From: Vagococcus acidifermentans
GTDB lineage: Bacteria; Bacillota; Bacilli; Lactobacillales; Vagococcaceae
Direction of reading: 5' to 3'
DNA: 64,000 bases
NCBI RefSeq assembly: GCF_003987655.1
Contig: NZ_NGKC01000012.1
Coordinates: 32,456 to 96,455, forward strand
The notes below the pieces were generated by a model. The model did no database searches. It was not told the DNA's origin and saw only the letters and a list, made by a program, of their open reading frames with translations. Of the stretch, positions 53,955 through 60,887 are shown piece after piece (the stretch's first letter is position 1; every line of letters begins with the position of its first letter). The translations under genes and the position numbers were made by a program.

Positions 53955-54318
53955 TTGAACAAGGTAAAGAAAGTTTTTTTGAGCTCAGCTTATTGTCTCA
54001 AGGAAGAAAGAGATCTGGCAGCGTTAGCTATCGTTAAGAAAGGACACCTACCTGTCAACCTTGAGTGGATAGTATCAGAGGATATCAAAATTTCTCGAGT
54101 TATCGAAAGGAAATTGAAAAAAGTGGACATCGGACTGTTTATTATTGGTTCGAGATATGGAGATATTGATAAGGAAACAGGACCAATCTGGTGATCATCA
54201 ACATTTTGATTTAAAAGGATATATTTTTAAAGAAAAATTCTTGAAAGGAGGAAGGTTTGTTAATATAGTATCATCACTTGCGCAACTTGAATGTGTTGTA
54301 TGCCGGTCTTTAGAGTGA
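53955..54318 (+). pseudogene. Truncated and frameshifted DUF4062 gene remnant
   Basis: A 79-codon frame starting at TTG 53955 carries the first part of a DUF4062 domain (KVFLSSAYCLKEERDLAALA, then GHLPVNLEW and IGLFIIGSRYGDI) and stops early. In another frame a piece from about 54190 to the TGA at 54316 reads LKGYIFKEKFLKGGRFVNIV, then LAQLECVVCRSLE, which looks like the end of the same domain. The middle and any downstream effector are missing. DUF4062 is often the N-terminal part of large signalling or anti-phage proteins with NTPase or TPR domains. This is therefore the leftover of a probable defence gene lying in the cas3-cas5c gap. Confidence 0.7.
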
Positions 54319-54336
54319 TTTTAAAACCACTATAAT
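54309..54336 (+). promoter_or_regulatory. Candidate promoter of cas5c-cas2
   Basis: TTTAGA, 16 bp, TATAAT, about 135 bp before cas5c. If used, it lies downstream of the crRNA-like RNA target. Confidence 0.5.
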
Positions 54337-54385
54337 GTTGTAAAAAAATAATCCAAAAGAAAATAAATTTTAGTCATGAGAATAG

Positions 54386-54420
54386 TTGTGGAGAGTGGCA
54401 CAATTAGTCATTCTCCACAA
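54386..54420 (+). promoter_or_regulatory. Inverted repeat in the cas5c leader
   Basis: TTGTGGAGA (54386-54394) and TCTCCACAA (54412-54420) are perfect inverted repeats with a 17-nt loop. No T run follows. It could be an operator or an mRNA hairpin 50 bp before cas5c. Confidence 0.4.
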
Positions 54421-54470
54421 TTAATGGAAAATATTTTCTTGGATAAATTAAGTGTAAAGGAGGAAAAAAT

Positions 54471-55202
54471 TTGACTAAGATCAGAAATCAAATCAGTTTC
54501 GAATTGACTGGGGATTATGCGCTATTCACTGATCCGATTACACGGATGGGAGGGGAGAAGAACAGTTATCAAATACCGACATACCAAGCGCTGAAGGGTA
54601 TAGTAGAGTCAATTTACTGGAAGCCCAGTATTTTGATGGTAGTCGACGAATTGCGGGTCATGAAGCCGATTCAAATGGAGTCTAAAGGGATTCGTCCGAT
54701 GGATTATACGGATAATTCAAAGCCAAATTTGGCAATTTATAGTTATTTAAGAGATGTAAAGTATCAGGTGAAGGCTCATTTCATTTTCAATCCTTACCGA
54801 CCTGACTTGAAGCAGGATCATAATGAGCACAAGCACTATGAAATTTTGAAACGTTCGTTAAAGGCTGGCGGACGGCGGGATATTTTTCTGGGTACTCGTG
54901 AGTGCCAAGGGTACGTGGAACCGTGTGAGTTTGGCTCAGGAGAAGGATTTTATGATGATTATACCGGCGAGTTACATTTTGGGACTATGTTTCACAGCTT
55001 TGGGTACCCTAGTGAAACAGGCGAAGATGAGCTGAAAGCAAGGTTGTGGCAGCCGGTAATGAAAGAAGGGTATGTATCTTTTATTGCTCCTGAAGTATGC
55101 CCGATTGAAAAACCATTGAAAAAAATGACAGCAAAAGAATTTTCTCCGGCATCATTTGAGTCTGTTGATGAACTGTATCGCAAAGAAATTGAAAGAGGGT
55201 GA
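54471..55202 (+). CDS. cas5c: Cas5c/Cas5d, crRNA-processing Cascade subunit
   Basis: A 243-residue RAMP protein. In type I-C, which lacks Cas6, Cas5c cuts the repeat and then caps the 5' end of the crRNA in Cascade. Family blocks: [58 protein letters not shown] and the C-terminal [24 protein letters not shown] start with AAAGGAGGAAAAAAT upstream. Cas8c begins 4 bp after its end. Confidence 0.95.
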   Translation: MTKIRNQISFELTGDYALFTDPITRMGGEKNSYQIPTYQALKGIVESIYWKPSILMVVDELRVMKPIQMESKGIRPMDYTDNSKPNLAIYSYLRDVKYQVKAHFIFNPYRPDLKQDHNEHKHYEILKRSLKAGGRRDIFLGTRECQGYVEPCEFGSGEGFYDDYTGELHFGTMFHSFGYPSETGEDELKARLWQPVMKEGYVSFIAPEVCPIEKPLKKMTAKEFSPASFESVDELYRKEIERG

Positions 55203-55206
55203 GTCA

Positions 55207-57888
55207 ATGGGATGGATGCTTGATTTATACGAAACATATGAAGAAAATAAGGGACAAGTTGGCAAAATCGGTAAAAATAGATTTGGAACAGAGTATGCCC
55301 TGCTGCCCGTCAGTCATGTTTATCAGACGGCTCAAGTTGAGGTGAATTTGGATTTTGAGGGAAATTTTGTTTCAGCAGAAGTCATTCCTAAAGAACAGGG
55401 CAATACGATTATTCCTTGTACAATCGACTCCTCAACACGTTCCAGCGGGCCTGTTCCGCATCCCCTGCATGATAAGCTGATGTATGTTGCGGGAGATTTT
55501 GTGGAATATGGAGGTACTGTAAAAAAGGGAGGAGATCCTTATCACGACTATTTGTCCCAGTTAAAAGAGTGGTGCGACTTTGATAAGGAAAATCGAACAC
55601 TGGCAGCTATTTATAAATATTTGAAACAGGGACATTTAATCAAGGATCTGGTAGCGCAAGGTGTTTTACATGAGGACGGCGGCAAGCTGATTCCGAAATG
55701 GACAAAAGAATATCAAAACCAAGGGAAAGAAAAGCCTGAAATATTCAAAGTCTTGGCCGGTGACCAGCTAAGTGCGTTTGTACGCTTTACCATCTTTGAT
55801 TCAGAGCGTTATACGCAGAAAGTATGGGAAAATCCAGAGATGTTCCAATCCTTTATTGATTTTTATCAAACCAAAATCGAAAAATCTGATTTATGTTATG
55901 TGACAGGCATAGATGAGCCGGTGACAGATAAGCATGCGTCCAAAATCCGTTACGGCGGAGATATGGCAAAGCTGATATCAGGTAACGACAACTCGGGTTT
56001 TACGTTTAGAGGCCGCTTTTCCTCGAAAGACCAAGTAGCAACTATCGGGTATGATGCTTCACAAAAGTCACATAATGCGTTGAAATGGCTGATAGCCAAG
56101 CAGGGACAAACAATTGATGGACGAGTTTTTTTAACTTGGGGTAAGAAATCTGTGGACATGGTTGATGCGATGGACTCATTTCTGGAATACTTTGCGATAG
56201 AGCCAGTGACTCAAAAAGAGCTTACGGATAATACGCACAGCTCCTTCGCCAAACAATTTAGACAGGCTATCAGCGGCTATCAACACAATTTAGATACGGA
56301 AGAGCGGGTGTCTATTTTGGTTTTAGATGCGGCGACTCCTGGGAGAATGTCGGTGGTTTATTACCAGAATTTTGAAGCTGATTTATACTTGGAGAGAATT
56401 AAAAATTGGCATGAATCATGTAGCTGGCGTCATGCGTACCGACGTAATGAGAGCAAAGAAATGACTTTTTACTACGGTGCACCAACCAACCGCGAGATCG
56501 CGAAAGCTGCTTATGGCTCACAGGCTAGTGATCAGATTATTAAAAACACAATGTCGCGTCTCTTGCCGTCAATTGTTGAAGGACGGCCTGTTCCGCGAGA
56601 TATTGTTCAACTGCTTATCAATCGTTCGTCTAGGCCGCAAGGGATGGAAGAATGGGAATGGGAGCGCACCTTGACTATCACCTGCAGTATGGTAAAAAAA
56701 TATGTTCAACAAAGAAATGAAGGGGTAATAAATATTACGTTGAACAAGAAAAGTACAGATCGAAGTTATTTATTTGGCAGGATGCTAGCTGTAGCGGATG
56801 TGTTGGAAAGAGATGCTTTAGCTAGTCAAAATGAACAGCGGACAACTAATGCAAAACGTTACATGACAGCATTTAGCCAACACCCGATGAGCACATGGCA
56901 GATTATTCAAGAAAAACTGCTCCCTTATCAAGAGAAATTAAGTTTCAAGAATATCAGATATGATAAATTATTAGACGAGATCTCCAAGCAATTTGATGAA
57001 GCTGATTTGAATGACAACTCATTAAATGGTAAATATCTAGTCGGTTATTATAGTCAGCGTCAAGATATGTACACAAAAGCTAAAGATATGGAAAAAGAAA
57101 CCGCTCAGCAACAAAATGAAGAAGTAATTGATACAGCGGTCAATAAGGAAAGTACAGATCGAAATTACTTATTTGGCAGGATGCTGGCCGTGGCTGACTT
57201 GTTGGAGAGACGTGCTTTGACCAATAATGATGAGCGGCGGATAACAAATGCGAGACGCTACATGACAGCATTCAGCCAGCATCCAATGAGTACATGGAGA
57301 ATCATTCAAGAAAACGTATTGCCTTATCAGACGAAATTAGGTTCTAATAACATTCGGTATGACAGACTGTTTGATGAGATTGCTGGGCAGTTCGATGAAG
57401 CGGACTTTGATGATAAGCCGTTAAACGGCAAATATCTGATTGGTTATTATAATCAACGCTATGATATTTATACAAAGGCCAATAATAAAGGTGAAAAAAT
57501 TGTTCAACAAAAAAATATGCTAGTGAATCAGGCAAATACAGATCGAAACTACTTATTTGGCAGAATGCTGGCTATAGCTGACGTACTGGAGAAGCGTGTC
57601 TTGATCAATCAGGATGAAGAGCGAACAACTAATGCAAGGCGCTACATGACAGCATTTAGCCAACATCCAAAGAGTACCTGGCAAATCATTCGAAAAAGTT
57701 TGCGGTCTTATCAGGCCAAACTGGGTGCGGTAAACATGTACTATGAGAAACTATTCAATGAGATTATTGAACGGTTTGGTGAAGATGATTTCAATGACAA
57801 GTCATTAAATGGCAAGTACCTGATTGGCTATTACAGTCAGCGTCAGGATCTGTATACAAAAAATAAAAAGACAGAGGAGCAAGACTAA
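55207..57888 (+). CDS. cas8c: Cas8c large subunit with a triplicated C-terminal (Cas11c-like) module
   Basis: An 893-residue large subunit; type I-C Cas8c (Csd1) is usually about 550-650. Residues 1 to about 510 are ordinary Cas8c (WMLDLYETYEENKGQVGK; ARLEPLIPC-type LPVSHVYQTAQVEV; GPVPHPLHDKLMYVAGD; YHDYLSQLKEWC; FLTWGKK; MSVVYYQNFEAD). Then the C-terminal helical module occurs three times, starting at about residues 516, 649 and 777. Each runs TDR(S/N)YLFGRMLA...TNA(K/R)RYMTAFSQHP...LNGKYL(V/I)GYY and is joined by Q/K/E-rich linkers. By hand, copies 1 and 2 agree at 80 of 109 residues. ATG at 55207 follows AGAGGGTGAG; the longer frame into cas5c is rejected. It ends TAATG, overlapping cas7c. 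Confidence 0.93.
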   Translation: MGWMLDLYETYEENKGQVGKIGKNRFGTEYALLPVSHVYQTAQVEVNLDFEGNFVSAEVIPKEQGNTIIPCTIDSSTRSSGPVPHPLHDKLMYVAGDFVEYGGTVKKGGDPYHDYLSQLKEWCDFDKENRTLAAIYKYLKQGHLIKDLVAQGVLHEDGGKLIPKWTKEYQNQGKEKPEIFKVLAGDQLSAFVRFTIFDSERYTQKVWENPEMFQSFIDFYQTKIEKSDLCYVTGIDEPVTDKHASKIRYGGDMAKLISGNDNSGFTFRGRFSSKDQVATIGYDASQKSHNALKWLIAKQGQTIDGRVFLTWGKKSVDMVDAMDSFLEYFAIEPVTQKELTDNTHSSFAKQFRQAISGYQHNLDTEERVSILVLDAATPGRMSVVYYQNFEADLYLERIKNWHESCSWRHAYRRNESKEMTFYYGAPTNREIAKAAYGSQASDQIIKNTMSRLLPSIVEGRPVPRDIVQLLINRSSRPQGMEEWEWERTLTITCSMVKKYVQQRNEGVINITLNKKSTDRSYLFGRMLAVADVLERDALASQNEQRTTNAKRYMTAFSQHPMSTWQIIQEKLLPYQEKLSFKNIRYDKLLDEISKQFDEADLNDNSLNGKYLVGYYSQRQDMYTKAKDMEKETAQQQNEEVIDTAVNKESTDRNYLFGRMLAVADLLERRALTNNDERRITNARRYMTAFSQHPMSTWRIIQENVLPYQTKLGSNNIRYDRLFDEIAGQFDEADFDDKPLNGKYLIGYYNQRYDIYTKANNKGEKIVQQKNMLVNQANTDRNYLFGRMLAIADVLEKRVLINQDEERTTNARRYMTAFSQHPKSTWQIIRKSLRSYQAKLGAVNMYYEKLFNEIIERFGEDDFNDKSLNGKYLIGYYSQRQDLYTKNKKTEEQD
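56718..56742 (+). promoter_or_regulatory. Possible internal ribosome site before the triplicated module
   Basis: TGAAGGGG (56718-56725) lies just ahead of the first module with in-frame ATT (56734) and TTG (56740) as possible starts. In other I-C systems Cas11c is made from an internal start at this place in cas8c. The equivalent linker before module 2 reads TGAAGAAG, a weaker site, and module 3 has an in-frame ATG (about 57517) without a clear site. Confidence 0.35.
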
Positions 57889-58745
57889 TGAGCGTATTAG
57901 ACCACAAAATCGATTTTAAAGTTATTTTTTCCGTCACTGATGCTAATCCTAATGGGGACCCGTTAAACGGCAATCGGCCAAGGCAAAATTTTGCAGGATT
58001 CGGCGAAGTGTCCGATGTATGCTTGAAAAGGAAAATCCGCAATCGGCTGCAGGACTTAGGTCAGTCTGTTTTTGTACAATCCAACGATCGTGCAGATGAC
58101 GGGTTTAAAAGCTTGAAGGATCGTGCGGACAGTGTCGAGGAATTAAACAAAATTGCTAAGGACAAAGCAAAGGATGCGGATGCGTACGCAAGAGCAGCGG
58201 CAAAAACTTGGATTGATGTACGCGCTTTTGGGCAAGTTTTTGCTTTTAAAGGAATTGACTTGTCTGTCGGTGTACGTGGGCCGGTTTCTATCAGGACTGC
58301 GACGAGTATCAATCAAATTGATATTAACAGCATGCAGATTACCAAAAGTGTGAACTCTGTAACAGGAGATAAAAAAGGGTCAGATACGATGGGGATGAAG
58401 CACTTCGTTGATTTTGGCTTGTATACATTCAGCGGCAGTATCAATGTTCAGTTGGCAGAAAAAACAGGATTCACCGAAGAAGATAGCCAGTTGATCAAAG
58501 AAGCATTGATTACGTTGTTTGAAAATGACAGTTCTTCGGCTCGTCCTGACGGTTCGATGGAAGTGAACAAAGTCTATTGGTGGGAGCATTCTTCCAAAAT
58601 GGGCCAGTATTCATCAGCTAAGGTCCATCGTTCTGTTAAAATAAAAGTGAAAGATGACGTCACAAACCCTAAATCTTTTGAGGATTTTGATATCGTTGTC
58701 CAAGAATTGCCAGGATTGGCAGTTGAAGAGATCGATGGCCTATAG
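57888..58745 (+). CDS. cas7c: Cas7c (Csd2) Cascade backbone subunit
   Basis: A 285-residue RAMP protein that polymerises along the crRNA. Blocks: FSVTDANPNGDPLNGNRPRQ, VSDVCLKRKIRNRLQDLG, KTWIDVRAFGQVFAF, GVRGPVSIRTATSI, TMGMKHFVDFGLYTFSG and KVYWWEHSSKMGQYSSAKVH. The start overlaps the cas8c stop (TAATG). Its end overlaps the cas4 start by 11 bp. Confidence 0.96.
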   Translation: MSVLDHKIDFKVIFSVTDANPNGDPLNGNRPRQNFAGFGEVSDVCLKRKIRNRLQDLGQSVFVQSNDRADDGFKSLKDRADSVEELNKIAKDKAKDADAYARAAAKTWIDVRAFGQVFAFKGIDLSVGVRGPVSIRTATSINQIDINSMQITKSVNSVTGDKKGSDTMGMKHFVDFGLYTFSGSINVQLAEKTGFTEEDSQLIKEALITLFENDSSSARPDGSMEVNKVYWWEHSSKMGQYSSAKVHRSVKIKVKDDVTNPKSFEDFDIVVQELPGLAVEEIDGL

Positions 58746-59391
58746 TGAGGAAGATTTTCTGATGATTTCCGGCATTCAACATTTTGTTTTTTGCCGGAGA
58801 CAGTGGGCTTTGATTCATATTGAACAACAGTGGGCAGAAAATGTTTTAACGGTAGAAGGACAAGATTTGCATAAAAAAGCAGATCAGCCATTTATTAGAG
58901 AGAAGCGCGGCGATAGGTTAATTGTGCGGGCGATGCCCGTGCAATCCTATACGCTGGGTATTACTGGGATTTGTGATGTTGTTGAGTTTGTGCAAGACCC
59001 GAATGGCATCACGCTTCAGCAATCACAAGATACATACCGTGTTTATCCCGTAGAGTATAAACGTGGCAAACCGAAATGGGATGCATCTGATATGATGCAA
59101 CTACTGGCACAGGCGATGTGTTTGGAAGAAATGCTCATGTGTGAGATTCCAGAAGGTTTTGTTTACTATCATGAGACAAAGCACCGTGAAAAAATCAGCT
59201 TTACACAAGAACACCGAACACAGCTCAAAACTGTCTTGGATGAAATGCACCAGTACTATTCAAGACGATATACTCCTAAAGTCAAAACAGGCAAGTTTTG
59301 TCTGAATTGTTCGTTAAAAGACGAGTGCTTGCCTGTATTGATGAATAAGCAATCTGTTAAAAGCTATATTGAAGGGGCGCTGAAAAAATGA
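58735..59391 (+). CDS. cas4: Cas4 exonuclease of spacer acquisition
   Basis: A 218-residue RecB-like nuclease with a [4Fe-4S] cluster that trims prespacers and selects PAM-containing ends. It lines up with Bacillus halodurans Cas4: EEDFLMISGIQHFVFCRRQWALIHIEQQW, TGICDVVEFVQD, YPVEYKRGKPK (active site), and the C-terminal cysteines CLNCSLKDECLP. ATG at 58735 fits the family start; a longer frame into cas7c is rejected. It overlaps cas1 by 4 bp. Confidence 0.95.
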   Translation: MAYSEEDFLMISGIQHFVFCRRQWALIHIEQQWAENVLTVEGQDLHKKADQPFIREKRGDRLIVRAMPVQSYTLGITGICDVVEFVQDPNGITLQQSQDTYRVYPVEYKRGKPKWDASDMMQLLAQAMCLEEMLMCEIPEGFVYYHETKHREKISFTQEHRTQLKTVLDEMHQYYSRRYTPKVKTGKFCLNCSLKDECLPVLMNKQSVKSYIEGALKK

Positions 59392-60419
59392 GGGCATTAC
59401 TAAATACGCTGTTTATTACAACTCCTAAAGCCTATCTTTCATTGGAGGGAGCCAATGTTTTAGTGAATAAGGATGAGGAAGTTTTGGGAAGAGTGCCTCT
59501 TCATAATTTAGAGCAGATTGTCACACTCGGATATGCAGGGGCCAGTCCGGCCTTGATGTACGCCTGTGTGGAACGCAATATTTCAATTGCCTTTTTGTCC
59601 ACTACGGGAAAATTCCGTGCTCGTGTTGTAGGAGAAAGCAGGGGAAATGTGGTTCTGCGCAAGAAGCAATATCGTTTGTCAGATGATGAGCAGGCCAGCT
59701 GTATGATTGCACGCAATTTTATCACGGGTAAAGTGTATAATCAGCGCTGGGTCATAGAGAGAACGACCCGTGACCACGGGCTGCGAATTGATGTCCCAAA
59801 ATTTAAAGAGGTTAGTTTGGATTTGTTTAGTTGTTTGCAGGGTATTCGTCACATTGAGGATTTAGAAAATTTGCGGGGCTTTGAAGGTCAGGCTGCTTCA
59901 AGATATAATCAATTGTTTGATGATATGATTTTGCAGCAAAAAAAAGATTTTTTCTTCTATGGCCGTAATCGGCGCCCACCGTTGGATAATGTCAATGCCA
60001 TGTTGTCTTTTGCTTATACGTTATTGGCTAATGATATGGCATCTGCACTCGAAGCTGTTGGTTTGGATGCCTATGTTGGTTTTTTGCACAGAGACCGGCC
60101 CGGCAGGGTTTCACTGGCTTTAGATATGATTGAAGAGTTGCGGGCGATTTATGCTGACCGTTTTGTCCTAACTTTGATCAATAAGCGAATTGTAAATGGG
60201 AAAGGTTTTCTGGCAAAAGAAAATGGGGCTGTCATTATGACAGATGATACCCGGAAAATTTTTATTAATGCTTGGCAGGAAAGGAAACAGCAAAAAATAC
60301 AACATCCTTTTTTGGGAGAAAAAATCAGTTGGGGATTGGTTCCTTACGTGCAAGCATTATTATTGGCCCGGTATATTCGCGGGGATTTGGACGAATATCC
60401 ACCATTCTTATGGAAGTAG
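59388..60419 (+). CDS. cas1: Cas1 integrase
   Basis: A 343-residue integrase that inserts new spacers with Cas2. Type I-C marks: TLFITTPKAYLSLEGANVLV, LHNLEQIVTLGYAGASPALMYACVERNISIAFLS, GFEGQAASRYNQLFDDMI (catalytic Glu), VGFLHRDRPGRVSLALDMIEELRAIYADR (His and Asp/Glu). ATG overlaps the end of cas4. Confidence 0.97.
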   Translation: MRALLNTLFITTPKAYLSLEGANVLVNKDEEVLGRVPLHNLEQIVTLGYAGASPALMYACVERNISIAFLSTTGKFRARVVGESRGNVVLRKKQYRLSDDEQASCMIARNFITGKVYNQRWVIERTTRDHGLRIDVPKFKEVSLDLFSCLQGIRHIEDLENLRGFEGQAASRYNQLFDDMILQQKKDFFFYGRNRRPPLDNVNAMLSFAYTLLANDMASALEAVGLDAYVGFLHRDRPGRVSLALDMIEELRAIYADRFVLTLINKRIVNGKGFLAKENGAVIMTDDTRKIFINAWQERKQQKIQHPFLGEKISWGLVPYVQALLLARYIRGDLDEYPPFLWK

Positions 60420-60429
60420 GTGACAAAAA

Positions 60430-60720
60430 ATGCTGGTCCTGATTACGTATGATGTCGCAACGAGTTCAGCTGGCGGTACTAAAAGATTACGGAGAGTGGC
60501 GAAAAAATGTCTTGATCATGGTCAACGGGTTCAACATTCCGTTTTTGAATGTGTCTGTGATGCTGCTACATTAGCACAGTTGAAGATAGATTTAAGAAAT
60601 ATCATTGATGAAGAACAGGACAGTTTGCGTTTTTACATTTTAGGAAAAAACTATCGTCAGAAAATCGAGCATTTTGGTGTTAAAGAATCTTATGATGTAG
60701 AAGGAACGTTAATGTTTTAG
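60430..60720 (+). CDS. cas2: Cas2
   Basis: A 96-residue ferredoxin-fold dimer that bridges two Cas1 dimers. It begins MLVLITYDVATSSAGGTKRLRRVAK with the YDV Asp and has HGQRVQHSVFECVCDAA. It starts 10 bp after cas1. The end of the gene forms the left arm of a long hairpin. Confidence 0.96.
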   Translation: MLVLITYDVATSSAGGTKRLRRVAKKCLDHGQRVQHSVFECVCDAATLAQLKIDLRNIIDEEQDSLRFYILGKNYRQKIEHFGVKESYDVEGTLMF

Positions 60721-60769
60721 GTGCGGATATCAAGCGAACACATTTTACCAAGGAGATTCGCACCTAAAT
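60715..60769 (+). promoter_or_regulatory. Long hairpin at the cas2 end, before the CRISPR leader
   Basis: TTTAGGTGCGGAT pairs over 13 positions (one G-T) with ATTCGCACCTAAA; the loop holds AAGCGAACA and CCAAGG. No T run follows. I recall similar GTGCGAA...TTCGCAC hairpins after cas2 in other type I-C loci but could not check this. Confidence 0.5.
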
Positions 60770-60821
60770 AAGAGTTATAATTGTTAATATGCCACCTTTT
60801 TCTCAGCAGATTTTAACTTTA

Positions 60822-60849
60822 TTGAAAAAAACAACTGAAAATTTAGACT
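60822..60849 (+). promoter_or_regulatory. Promoter in the CRISPR leader
   Basis: TTGAAA, 16 bp, TAGACT, ending about 40 bp before the first repeat, in the AT-rich leader. Confidence 0.5.
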
Positions 60850-60887
60850 TATTTGCTGAATTTATGCGATAAGTGTGAGTTTTCGCA

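Noticed and set aside
55156..55206. Longer N-terminus of Cas8c reading back into cas5c
   Set aside because: No ribosome site there; ATG 55207 has one and gives the family start.
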